Shown here: positions 28,979 to 37,531 of the stretch, piece after piece | Layout of the letters: every line of letters begins with the position of its first letter | Position numbering within the stretch: position 1 is the stretch's first letter | Assembly (NCBI RefSeq): GCF_003026105.1 | Contig: NZ_PYNW01000001.1 | Location: 496,001 to 560,000, forward strand | From: Photobacterium sp. GB-56 | GTDB taxonomy: Bacteria; Pseudomonadota; Gammaproteobacteria; Enterobacterales; Vibrionaceae | Length of the DNA stretch: 64,000 nucleotides | Reading direction: 5' to 3' | Translations under genes and position numbers: made by a program | Notes under the pieces: generated by a model | Told to the model about the DNA's origin: nothing | Database searches by the model: none | What the model saw: the letters and a program-made list of their open reading frames with translations, nothing else

Positions 28979-29663
28979 TGCGTTGTTATCTTGTCACCAA
29001 GTTTGTAAAACCTATAAAGAAGGGCAGTTTGAGACAGAAGTTTTAAAGCAAGTTGATTTAGAGATTGCTGACAATGAGTTGGTCGCCATTGTGGGATCAT
29101 CTGGCTCAGGGAAAAGTACACTGTTGCACATTCTGGGAGCTTTAGATGAACCCACTGATGGAGAAGTGTTCTTTAAAGGGCAGCGCTTAGATATTTTAAG
29201 TGCGAACAAACAAGCGAAAATTCGTAATCAAGAAATTGGCTTTGTATACCAGTTTCACCACTTACTTGCGGACTTTACTGCCGTTGAAAATGTCGCTATG
29301 CCGTTGTTAATTGGTGGTAAAAGTGTCAGTCAAGCGCGTACATGTGCACAAGACATGCTGGCTTTAGTGGGGTTGAGTCATCGTTATGAGCACCGCCCTT
29401 CGGAATTGAGTGGTGGTGAACGTCAACGTGTTGCCATTGCGCGTGCCTTGGTTAACAATCCTTCTATTGTTTTAGCTGACGAACCTACGGGGAATCTTGA
29501 TCATAAAACGGCATTAGAAATTTATGATTTAATGCGTAAATTAAATGCAGAATCAGGTACCGCATTTTTAGTCGTGACCCATGATAGTGAATTAGCGGCA
29601 AAACTTGACCGTTGTATGCATATGCAAGATGGCGTGTTATCTCAAGTCGTTGTGGAGGCTTAA
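28971..29663 (+). CDS. lolD: Lipoprotein-releasing ABC transporter ATPase LolD
   Basis: A cytoplasmic ATPase of 230 aa that powers LolCDE. Walker [11 protein letters not shown]-loop YQFHHLL, signature [15 protein letters not shown], Walker [13 protein letters not shown] and the switch VTHD are all present. ATG at 28971 overlaps the lolC stop by eight bases and gives the usual N-terminus [18 protein letters not shown]. It shares its last base with the first base of lolE. Confidence 0.96.
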   Translation: MNNALLSCHQVCKTYKEGQFETEVLKQVDLEIADNELVAIVGSSGSGKSTLLHILGALDEPTDGEVFFKGQRLDILSANKQAKIRNQEIGFVYQFHHLLADFTAVENVAMPLLIGGKSVSQARTCAQDMLALVGLSHRYEHRPSELSGGERQRVAIARALVNNPSIVLADEPTGNLDHKTALEIYDLMRKLNAESGTAFLVVTHDSELAAKLDRCMHMQDGVLSQVVVEA

Positions 29664-30910
29664 TGTTTCGCCCTCTTTCTTTATATATAGGTAGTCGTTT
29701 TAATCGTTCGAAAAAACGTAACCGAATGGTGTCATTTATTTCAATGTCATCGATGTTAGGTATTGCCGTTGGTGTTGCGGTGATCATTGTTGGTCTGTCA
29801 GCAATGAATGGTTTTGAACGTGAACTACAAACCCGCGTGTTATCTGTGATCCCACAGGGTGAGTTACAGGCGGTTGAGCCTCCTTTAAATAATTGGCAGC
29901 CGCTAGTTAAGCAAATAGAAAAACACCCGGATGTGACAGCGGCTGCGCCTTATGTTGAATTCACAGCGTTACTTGAAAAAGGCACAAAGTTAAAAGCTGT
30001 TGGTGTTCGAGGTGTTAACCCTCAAGAGCAACTTAAAGTCAGTGAATTACCGCACTATGTTTTAAATGATGCGTGGAGCAAATTTACTGCCGGTAAAAAA
30101 GAAGTCATTTTAGGTCAAGGCGTTGCTAAAAGCCTGAATGTGAAAGTGGGAGACTGGTTAACCGCATTGCTCCCTGATGCCGATCCTGAAATGACCCAGC
30201 TTCGTGCTCCGCATCGAATTCGATTACAAGTAGCGGGTATTTTAGCGCTTGGGGGAGAAATTGATCATAAATTGGCGCTAGTGCCAATGGCTGATGCACA
30301 AAAATACATGGATATGGGGCAAGGTGTCTCAGGTATTCAAATTAAAGTGGATAAAGTACTACAAGCGCAGCGTATTGTAAAAGAAGTGGGTAATACGCTT
30401 CCTGTCTATGTTTATCTGAAAAGTTGGACACAACAATACGGCTATATGTACCGTGATATTCAGTTAGTCCGTACGATTATGTATTTAGTTATGGTATTGG
30501 TTATTGGGGTTGCGTGTTTCAACATCGTTTCAACCTTAATGATGGCAGTAAAAGATCGGGCCTCTGATATCGCGATTTTAAGAACCATGGGGGCAAGTGA
30601 TCGCTTAGTGAAATCCATCTTTATTTGGCATGGCGTATTATCTGGTGTGTTAGGTAGCGTGATGGGGTCAATATTTGGTAGCTTAGTTGCTGTTAACTTA
30701 ACTCATATAGTTCGAGTGATAGAAAAAATCATTGGTCACCGGTTCTTATCGGGGGATATTTATTTTATTGATTTCCTACCCACTCAGTTAGCCTATAAAG
30801 ATGTGTTAATTGTATCTATAACAGCAATTATACTCAGCCTTGTTGCTACTTGGTATCCCGCTCGTAGGGCAAGTAGTTTGCAACCTGCCAGAGTACTAAG
30901 TGCGAAATAG
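29663..30910 (+). CDS. lolE: Lipoprotein-releasing ABC transporter permease LolE
   Basis: The second membrane subunit of LolCDE, 415 aa. N-terminal [13 protein letters not shown], first helix (VGVAVIIVGLSAMNGFE), a large periplasmic domain, then three helices ending in the FtsX-type segment VATWYPARRASSLQPARVL. Having separate LolC and LolE marks the gammaproteobacterial type rather than the LolF form. The TAATG overlap with lolD, with GGAGG before it, fixes the start. Confidence 0.95.
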   Translation: MFRPLSLYIGSRFNRSKKRNRMVSFISMSSMLGIAVGVAVIIVGLSAMNGFERELQTRVLSVIPQGELQAVEPPLNNWQPLVKQIEKHPDVTAAAPYVEFTALLEKGTKLKAVGVRGVNPQEQLKVSELPHYVLNDAWSKFTAGKKEVILGQGVAKSLNVKVGDWLTALLPDADPEMTQLRAPHRIRLQVAGILALGGEIDHKLALVPMADAQKYMDMGQGVSGIQIKVDKVLQAQRIVKEVGNTLPVYVYLKSWTQQYGYMYRDIQLVRTIMYLVMVLVIGVACFNIVSTLMMAVKDRASDIAILRTMGASDRLVKSIFIWHGVLSGVLGSVMGSIFGSLVAVNLTHIVRVIEKIIGHRFLSGDIYFIDFLPTQLAYKDVLIVSITAIILSLVATWYPARRASSLQPARVLSAK

Positions 30911-30931
30911 TCTTATTGTATTATTGATATC

Positions 30932-30958
30932 AAACGGAGCCACATTGGCTCCGTTTTT
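30932..30958 (+). terminator. Rho-independent terminator of lolCDE
   Basis: AAACGGAGCC / GGCTCCGTTT, ten-base stem, loop ACATT, then TT. Confidence 0.92.
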
Positions 30959-30995
30959 GTATCTATAGATTAAACTACTTAGAATTTTTCAAGTG

Positions 30996-31310
30996 TTGAC
31001 GTTTTGATTTTCAATTACGTATACCTGCGATTGTTGAATCATAATACCCGGAAGGACTGTCATTATTGATATGTGTTTAAGCGATCTTGTTCTCTTATAA
31101 ATAGAGAAAAGTTGCTGTCATTATGCGATTAAATTCAAGGTCATTAATTAATAAAAATAGATGAAGTCTCTACGTGATAAAAATAAAGAACAATAAATAA
31201 AAGGTAGACGATTCTTACGTTAGTTTTAGTGGTCATTATTTGGTCGATAAATAAATAATATTCACAATATTGTGAATTTTATTTTTATTTTATTTTTAAC
31301 AATGCTTTTT
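30996..31310 (+). ncRNA. Possible small RNA in the gap between lolE and the barrel gene
   Basis: TTGACG (30996-31001) with GTATAC 17 bases further could be a promoter. An 18-base perfect palindrome ATTCACAATATTGTGAAT (31260-31277) is followed directly by T-rich sequence (TTTATTTTTATTTTATTTTT), like a terminator. Together they would give a transcript of about 270 bases with no open frame. This is inference only; the palindrome could instead be a protein-binding site. Confidence 0.3.
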
Positions 31311-31587
31311 TATTTACCTGATTGGTTGTTTTTTTGTGCTCTTGTGGGTGAGTTCAACTGAATAATTAAACTTTTTTCTTATAAATTGTGAATGGTGTTC
31401 ATTTTAAAATTAATTAAGTTGTTTCATTTAACAGGGATGAAACTGCATGCTAATTTTGTCGCCACTGATTTATGGATACAAGTGTCGTAGACGGATTGTT
31501 ACTTCTCTATTTAAGTAACCTAACTAAGTAAAGGGATTGCACTAAAGTGGACAACTTGTTTAAAAATAAAAACATTTAGGAAAAATA

Positions 31588-32127
31588 ATGAAAAAGAATG
31601 CACTAAGCCTTCTAGTGGCACTATCTGTATTAGCTCCTGTTGCAGCACAAGCCGCCGTTCAACTACCTGCTGGTACTCAAGAGATCGGTGTACAAGGTAA
31701 CGCAAAACTAGGTAGTGGCTGGCATGCAGATATTAACGGTACTTACGGTACTTTCGTTAAAGATAACTGGGAAGTAGGTGGTACTGCGACTGTTCGTGCT
31801 CAAGACGCTAATGATGAGCTTAGTGGTCAGCTAGGTGTATTCACCGAGTACAACTTCGTGAACTCTACTAACTGGGTTCCTTACGTAGGTGCTGCTGCTG
31901 AAGTTGGTGGTCTATCTCTAAGCAACCAAGGTTCTGACAGCAACTGGGGCGCAAATGCTAAGTTCTCTGCTGGTGTTAAATACTTTATTAATCCTAACGT
32001 TGCTATCACTTCTGAAGTTAACTACAGCATCGCAACTGATAAGATCTTCTCTAGTGATTCTTACTCAAGCGAGCAAGCTAAGAACAGCCTAACTAATATC
32101 GTATTCGGTACTCGTTTCTACTTCTAA
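31588..32127 (+). CDS. Small outer-membrane beta-barrel protein
   Basis: 179 aa with a Sec signal peptide cleaved after AQA (about residue 22), then alternating amphipathic strands and a C-terminal phenylalanine (FGTRFYF), the signal recognised by the BAM machinery. The size suggests eight strands, as in OmpX/OmpW-like barrels. Codon choice is strongly biased to common codons (GGT, AAC, TCT, CTA), unlike flanking genes, which suggests high expression. AGGA lies eight bases before the ATG. Exact family and role unknown. Confidence 0.8.
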   Translation: MKKNALSLLVALSVLAPVAAQAAVQLPAGTQEIGVQGNAKLGSGWHADINGTYGTFVKDNWEVGGTATVRAQDANDELSGQLGVFTEYNFVNSTNWVPYVGAAAEVGGLSLSNQGSDSNWGANAKFSAGVKYFINPNVAITSEVNYSIATDKIFSSDSYSSEQAKNSLTNIVFGTRFYF

Positions 32128-32152
32128 GTATAAACAGTATTACGATGTAATA

Positions 32153-32178
32153 AAAAACCCGCTAAAGCGGGTTTTTTT
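32153..32178 (+). terminator. Terminator of the outer-membrane barrel gene
   Basis: AAACCCGC / GCGGGTTT stem with loop TAAA, then seven Ts counting those of the stem. Confidence 0.93.
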
Positions 32179-32318
32179 GTATCTAAAATAGGTGCCATAA
32201 TAGCGAAATAGTGGTTTAAACCATCACAATAAGCCCCTGTTATTTATTAGCATAAGCGTGTTATTTAAGATACAAAGTCAATCAAGTTCCAAAAGCTGAT
32301 AGGGTATGCTTAGAACCA

Positions 32319-32370
32319 AAAAGTCTGCTTATCCACTCACTTTTATTGTGTAGTGTGTCAGCAGACTTTT
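32319..32370 (-). terminator. Extended stem-loop downstream of dedA
   Basis: Eleven-base perfect arms AAAAGTCTGCT and AGCAGACTTTT enclose 30 bases that can pair further (CACT with AGTG). Read on the minus strand it follows the dedA stop and ends in TTTTT, so it probably terminates dedA. The long hairpin is unusual for a simple terminator. Confidence 0.6.
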
Positions 32371-32385
32371 GTTATATATTGCTTG

Positions 32386-33054
32386 TTACAACATGGCTTT
32401 GTTTTTCTTAAAGCGTTTTAGTAACCAATTGCTTGATAAGCTAACAATAGCAATAGCGAGAGTAACAAATGGTGCAACCATCAATACCATTGTTGCGACT
32501 TTGGCGATTTTTTCTGGAAGAAGCGTTAATAAATAACCTAACCCTGTTAATAGTAATACCCAAGCTGTAGCACTTAACCAAGCAAAACGGAAAAAGTGAG
32601 CCTGACTTTTAATCCTAAATCCCATCATTAAAGGTAATAAAGGGCGGACAACAGGAATAAATCGTGCGGTAAACAAAGCAACAATACCATGACGAATAAG
32701 TAAATTATCCACAGTTTTCATTCGATGAGGTGGCACCATATTCACCCAGCCTTTTACTTTTGGTAGGTGATCTAGCCAGCGACCTTGCAAGTAAGCTAGC
32801 CAACTACCGATGGCTGATGCCACGATTAGTAAGAAGACAATCAATTTAAAATCGATGATCCCCATTGCACCTAATGTTCCAGCAAGAATAACAATGCTAT
32901 CGCAAGGTAGGGGAGCTGCAGGTAAAAATGCACTTTCTAACCAAATGACAAATGTTACACAAACATAAATCATCACCATGCTTTCTGGGTTTTGTAATGC
33001 AACAAAATCTTGATGCCAGAGCGCAGAAAAAATAGATACAAATGAATCAAGCAT
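32386..33054 (-). CDS. DedA/VTT-domain inner-membrane protein
   Basis: 222 aa with several hydrophobic helices and the DedA core: a re-entrant Pro/Gly-rich segment (ESAFLPAAPLPCDSIVILAG), then FTARFIPVVRPLLPLMMG, the family's FxRFxPxxR...G pattern. DedA proteins support membrane homeostasis, and some act as undecaprenyl-phosphate or lipid flippases dependent on the proton gradient. Which subgroup this belongs to cannot be told by eye. It is downstream of a small secreted orphan. Confidence 0.88.
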   Translation of the reverse strand: MLDSFVSIFSALWHQDFVALQNPESMVMIYVCVTFVIWLESAFLPAAPLPCDSIVILAGTLGAMGIIDFKLIVFLLIVASAIGSWLAYLQGRWLDHLPKVKGWVNMVPPHRMKTVDNLLIRHGIVALFTARFIPVVRPLLPLMMGFRIKSQAHFFRFAWLSATAWVLLLTGLGYLLTLLPEKIAKVATMVLMVAPFVTLAIAIVSLSSNWLLKRFKKNKAML

Positions 33055-33099
33055 CTATGTGTCCTTGTAATAAAAGTAGAAAATAAAAGTCGGTTGACG

Positions 33100-33477
33100 T
33101 TAGTGAAACAGTTGCTCCCGACTATGTGTAAAACGAAATTGAAAATTGGCTAGAGGTAAAAGTTTTTTCCGTTTTAAACAAAAATTTTCTATAGCTATCA
33201 GTATGTAAGAGAGTGAAACACTACTCTTTTGTTGTAACAAAGCAAGCAAATGATCACGTTGATGAGACAACGGAGAGCTCACCAGTTTAGGTAATGAGAG
33301 TAAAACGCGATAGCGCTGCGTTGAAGATATAAAAGTAGAGTCAACAGACGTTATTGGTGTCGTTTGTTTAAGGTATTGATTTGTATTAATAGCGCTTGCT
33401 GTTGCAGATGCACAGTGATGAAAGAAAATGCAACCAAGCAATAATGAGAAAACGTATAATCGTTGAATACACGGCAT
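33100..33477 (-). CDS. Hypothetical small secreted protein
   Basis: 125 aa, not recognised. A clear N-terminal signal-like segment (RLYVFSLLLGCIFFHHCASA) suggests export; a Ser/Leu-rich body and a basic C-terminal region (FCLKRKKLLPLANFQFRF) follow. It is 45 bases upstream of dedA on the same strand, so it may share its transcript. The ribosome-binding site is weak, so this may be a chance frame; no frame on the other strand is better. Confidence 0.45.
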   Translation of the reverse strand: MPCIQRLYVFSLLLGCIFFHHCASATASAINTNQYLKQTTPITSVDSTFISSTQRYRVLLSLPKLVSSPLSHQRDHLLALLQQKSSVSLSYILIAIENFCLKRKKLLPLANFQFRFTHSREQLFH

Positions 33478-33589
33478 TGCTATATCTTAGTTAAAGTAAT
33501 CTGCAGCGTTATTAGTACTGAAATTACAACTAAATAGCAAACGTTTAGTTGTGTACAAATATTGCAAATACGCGATGGTATCTGAATTA

Positions 33590-33624
33590 AAAAAGCCTCA
33601 ATATCAAAAATATTGAGGCTTTTT
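33590..33624. terminator. Terminator between the small secreted gene region and the HdeD-like gene
   Basis: AAAAAGCCTCAATAT / ATATTGAGGCTTTTT, fifteen-base arms with loop CAAAA. On the minus strand it lies just after the HdeD-like gene and is followed by further Ts. Confidence 0.9.
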
Positions 33625-33644
33625 ATTTAGATTCTATTTTTATG

Positions 33645-34205
33645 TTATTTATTTTGAACCACTTTTTTCATTTGAGTACCAATGAAAATAAAGCTGAAGC
33701 CTTCAAATAGTAGTGATACACCAACAAAAATACCCAGTAATGACATAGAGAATTCTGGATTATTCATCAGAGTAAAGAAATAGATACCAATAGCAGTAGA
33801 AATCAAACCACTGATTACAATCCAGCGCCAACCTGCAAGGTGTTTACGACTATTAAAACCAAATAGCATACGCGTAACACCGTTGAAAATCATTGTGGCA
33901 ATCATTAATACGGTAATAGTAACTAAGCCAATAAACGGTTGGCTTAGAATAAATAAGCCGCCAATTAAATAGAATAGCGCACTAATAACGTACCAAATTT
34001 TAGTTTTCCAATCATGAATACTAAAGGTGTGATAGACCTGTACTAGACCAATCACAAGGAAAATGGTCCCTACAATTGTTGTGATTGTCATACCCGCAGC
34101 AATAGGTAAGCTAATTGCAAAAACACCGGCTAATGCGACAATAACTCCAACAATAATAAACCATTTCCAGCCTTTGCTAAGCATTGAGCTCACAGGGTTA
34201 TCCAT
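33645..34205 (-). CDS. HdeD-like (DUF308) membrane protein
   Basis: 186 aa with six hydrophobic helices and the DUF308 repeat pattern (ALFYLIGGLFILSQP, GWRWIVISGLISTAIGIYFF). HdeD in E. coli is linked to acid resistance at high cell density; for this protein only family membership can be claimed. It is transcribed alone, with its own terminator. Confidence 0.85.
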   Translation of the reverse strand: MDNPVSSMLSKGWKWFIIVGVIVALAGVFAISLPIAAGMTITTIVGTIFLVIGLVQVYHTFSIHDWKTKIWYVISALFYLIGGLFILSQPFIGLVTITVLMIATMIFNGVTRMLFGFNSRKHLAGWRWIVISGLISTAIGIYFFTLMNNPEFSMSLLGIFVGVSLLFEGFSFIFIGTQMKKVVQNK

Positions 34206-34445
34206 AATAAGTACCTTAAAAGTAAAATGTGTAATTTAAATGTTTTCCTAATACTAGACGTAATTATTTGATTTGCTAGTAAAACCTCTATTGATAAACA
34301 GTAATTTAAGTTTTTGAATAAAACATATGATGAAAATGGATAGTGAGTATTAACGAAAATTGAACTGGCAATGAAAATTGTGAAAAATGAAACAGGCGGG
34401 TAATTAAATGTGTTTTTTTGATCTAAAAAATAAAGATAAAAGAAG

Positions 34446-34470
34446 AAAGCCTCTCGTCATAGAGGCTTTT
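34446..34470 (-). terminator. Hairpin downstream of the DUF2062 gene
   Basis: AAAGCCTCT / AGAGGCTTT with loop CGTCAT. The T tract is better on the plus strand than on the minus strand, but the only gene it can serve is DUF2062, 29 bases upstream on the minus strand. Confidence 0.6.
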
Positions 34471-34498
34471 GCTTATTTATATTTTAAAGGTATTAAAG

Positions 34499-35023
34499 CT
34501 AGTGGGTTTTACCAATTCGGAATTTACGCTTATTCCAGCTTCTCACAACAGAATAACGCCATAAGCTACGGATGCCAAAATAGCCGATAAGCGCTGATAC
34601 TACACTGCAAATAAAGCAGCCAAGTAAAAATGGGGGGCCAATTTGGCTCATTTGGTTAAGTAAAAAATCCCATGAAAGCTCAAAGTGAAACGCGATGTTA
34701 GGACTATTCAATACCCAAGCGCCTAACTTGTAAGCACCATAGAATAAAACAGGCATAGTCACAGGGTTACTTACCCAAACGAGAGCCACTGAAAGAGGCA
34801 GATTTACACCAAATAAAATAGCTAACCCAGCTGCCATAATCATTTGACTAGGAAGTGGTACGAAAGCCATGAATAAGCCAACGGCAAATGCACCTGACGC
34901 AGAACGACGGTTTAAGCACCATAAGTTCGGGTTATAAAGTACATTACCAAAGATCTTAAGTGCTTTTTGGCGCTTAATGACCTCATGGCTTGGTAAGAAC
35001 TTTTTTATAAGATGTCTAGGCAT
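34499..35023 (-). CDS. DUF2062-family membrane protein
   Basis: 174 aa. The typical DUF2062 N-terminus (RRSASGAFAVGLFMAFVPLP) is followed by a hydrophobic helix and the LVWVSNPVTMPVLFYGAYKLG segment, then two more helices and a basic tail. Function unknown. It is divergent from comEC with a gap of about 30 bases, so the two promoters must overlap or lie within the genes. Confidence 0.88.
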   Translation of the reverse strand: MPRHLIKKFLPSHEVIKRQKALKIFGNVLYNPNLWCLNRRSASGAFAVGLFMAFVPLPSQMIMAAGLAILFGVNLPLSVALVWVSNPVTMPVLFYGAYKLGAWVLNSPNIAFHFELSWDFLLNQMSQIGPPFLLGCFICSVVSALIGYFGIRSLWRYSVVRSWNKRKFRIGKTH

Positions 35024-35054
35024 AATTAGTATTTATTAAAATGGCGATAACAGC

Positions 35055-37364
35055 ATGTTACAAACATCATTAGGTATCGCAATAGGTTTTCATTCACTGC
35101 ATTGGTTATCATTTCTACCACCGTACTGGTGGTATATGACAGCAATAATAGTCAGCCTTGTTATTTTTTATTATTGTAAAAACCATTTTCTTTTCTGGTT
35201 TTCAATAAGTGCTTTTCTAGCGGTGTTATGTGCCGAACAATATCGTAAAAAAGTTGAAGACATTCCGCTAAATCGCACAAATCTTACCATAAATGTTCGT
35301 ATAAGTGCTGTAATAAATGAAAATATACCAATTTCAAATATTGAAGTAGAGGTTGTTGATAATTATTTTCATTCATCGCCTGATAATCCTGTTTTGGATG
35401 CATCTCATAGGTTATTTCTGATTTGGCCGGATGCGCCAACATTAAAGCAAGGTCAAATTTGGCACTTACCTGTTAAGTTGAGTCGAATTGTTGGACGTGT
35501 AAATCAAGCTGGCTTTGATGCAGAACGATATGCTGTGAGTCGAAATGTACATGGTAATGCTGTGGTGCGTCATCGATTATCATCGCTGCCATTATTACTT
35601 CCATCAAGAATAACTTGGCGACAGCAACTCTATGATAAGGCGTTAGGTTATGTCGAAAATATGCCGAATAAAGCATACCTATTAGCATTAGCGTTTGGTG
35701 ACCGAAGTGGATTAACGAAAGTAGATTGGCTTTATTTAAGAGACAGTGGAACGGCTCATTTGTTAGCTATTTCAGGGTTACACATCGCACTTGCCATGTT
35801 ATTAGGATGGCAAATAGGCCTAAAATGTAAGCTTTTCTTGCCGCAGAAGCGTTACTTTATTTGGTTACCGATGATAACAGGGTTATGTATCGCATTTTCC
35901 TATGCCTGGTTAAGTGGCTTCACTACGCCGACCATACGTGCATTAATTATGTGTGTCTTTCTCGGGATCTTGAAAACAACAGATGTGTATTGGCGCCATT
36001 GGCAACTATTATTAGCTGCGTTAGCATTAAGTGTATTTATTGACCCATTTGCCATTTATAGTGCTTCTTTCTGGCTATCATTTTATGCCGTTGGTGTTTT
36101 AATTTTAGTTACCCTAAGCCAGCGCTATTTTACAGGAAGAAGCGTATTTGATGACTCGATATCGAGCAATCGCTTCAAAGCGTTTTTATTTAAACTAGCA
36201 AAAATTCAGCTTTGGCTATTGGTGCTAATGTTACCCATACAATGGTTATGGTTCGGTGGCGTATCGCTAGCAGCTCCTATTGCTAATATAGTTGCTGTTC
36301 CTTTGGTCAGTATCATCACGGTTCCTTTAGTATTATTAGCACTGCTGACGTTATGGTTTCCACCCGTTTCTTCATTGTTTTGGCAATGTGCTGACTGGTC
36401 TTTAATTCCTATCATTGAAGGGATCCAATGGTTGGAAGGTGCGTGGTATCCATTATCAGTGAACCTAACCCCTTTACTTTGGGGAGTTATCATCATTTTT
36501 GTTGCATTGATGTTATTGCCTTTATCGTCATTTAAGTGGCTATATAGCTCGGTGATAGTAATTACATTGTGTTGGTTTATTAAAGAGCCGGTAAAGTCGG
36601 ATTGGAAAATGTTGGTACTTGATGTTGGACATGGATTAGCGGTACTGATTATTAAAAATAACAAGGCTGTATTATATGATACTGGCAATCGATGGGAGGA
36701 TAGAGCCGTTGCTGAAACCACTATTCTACCGATTCTGAGACAGCTAGGTATAAAGCAATTAGATTATTTAATTATTAGTCACGATGACAGTGATCATGCG
36801 GGTGGAAAAACAATCATTATCGAGAAGTTATCACCGCAATATAAGTACAGTAGTAATTTTGAAAAGGGATATTTGCCATGCCAGAAAGGCCAAACATGGC
36901 ATTGGCAAGGTTTGACATTCAAAGTCCAATGGCCTTTACAGCGCGTGTATCATACCCGAAATCCTCATTCTTGCGTTATCCATGTTCAAAATAGTGAGCT
37001 TCAAGGCCCATCCGTGTTATTAACGGGTGATATTGATGCGATTGCTGAGTTGATGATGTTAAAGAGCGCACCGACACTGGATGCTGATATTTTGTTAGTT
37101 CCTCACCATGGTAGCAAAACGTCATCAACGCATACCTTTATTGACACGATAAAGCCCTCATTAGCCGTTGTTTCGACTAGTTATTATAATGCATGGAATT
37201 TGCCAGCAAAAAGTATCAAAGCACGGTATCAGGATCGAGGGATTGAGTGGTTATCAACGGGAAATTCGGGGCAGATAAGCGTGACTATTAACGGACGAAA
37301 CTACCAAGTTATTACTGAGCGACAACACTCAGCCACACAGTGGTATCGTCCTCGTTGGTTATAA
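35055..37364 (+). CDS. comEC: ComEC/Rec2-family DNA uptake channel protein
   Basis: 769 aa. N-terminal helices and an OB-like region come first, then the competence domain with many helices (LAISGLHIALAMLLGW and WLSGFTTPTIRALIM are hallmark segments), then a metallo-beta-lactamase-like C-terminal domain with LDVGHGLAVLI, ISHDDSDHAGG and LLVPHHGSKTSS. In Vibrionaceae ComEC carries single-stranded DNA across the inner membrane during natural transformation. It precedes msbA, the same order as ycaI-msbA in E. coli. Confidence 0.93.
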   Translation: MLQTSLGIAIGFHSLHWLSFLPPYWWYMTAIIVSLVIFYYCKNHFLFWFSISAFLAVLCAEQYRKKVEDIPLNRTNLTINVRISAVINENIPISNIEVEVVDNYFHSSPDNPVLDASHRLFLIWPDAPTLKQGQIWHLPVKLSRIVGRVNQAGFDAERYAVSRNVHGNAVVRHRLSSLPLLLPSRITWRQQLYDKALGYVENMPNKAYLLALAFGDRSGLTKVDWLYLRDSGTAHLLAISGLHIALAMLLGWQIGLKCKLFLPQKRYFIWLPMITGLCIAFSYAWLSGFTTPTIRALIMCVFLGILKTTDVYWRHWQLLLAALALSVFIDPFAIYSASFWLSFYAVGVLILVTLSQRYFTGRSVFDDSISSNRFKAFLFKLAKIQLWLLVLMLPIQWLWFGGVSLAAPIANIVAVPLVSIITVPLVLLALLTLWFPPVSSLFWQCADWSLIPIIEGIQWLEGAWYPLSVNLTPLLWGVIIIFVALMLLPLSSFKWLYSSVIVITLCWFIKEPVKSDWKMLVLDVGHGLAVLIIKNNKAVLYDTGNRWEDRAVAETTILPILRQLGIKQLDYLIISHDDSDHAGGKTIIIEKLSPQYKYSSNFEKGYLPCQKGQTWHWQGLTFKVQWPLQRVYHTRNPHSCVIHVQNSELQGPSVLLTGDIDAIAELMMLKSAPTLDADILLVPHHGSKTSSTHTFIDTIKPSLAVVSTSYYNAWNLPAKSIKARYQDRGIEWLSTGNSGQISVTINGRNYQVITERQHSATQWYRPRWL

Positions 37365-37531
37365 AAGTGTCCTTTTTTCAATTTAGGATGTTCATCGCTT
37401 GGGTAAAGAACACTTATTGCTGCTTTTTTTTACGCTAAAGATAAATTTTTCAAAAGGATGAGATACAAATTTGGTAGAGAAGGAAGTTAAGGGTAGAATA
37501 TAAAAACTGTATTAGTAATAAATTGGTTTTC

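Larger units (their letters stand above)
30911..31587. other. Long AT-rich intergenic region between lolE and the barrel gene
   Basis: About 680 bases without a convincing protein gene. It contains the lolE terminator, a promoter-like TTGACG element near 30996, a palindrome followed by a long T-rich run near 31260-31310, and the untranslated leader of the outer-membrane protein gene. A small RNA may be encoded here; see the separate entries. Confidence 0.6.
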
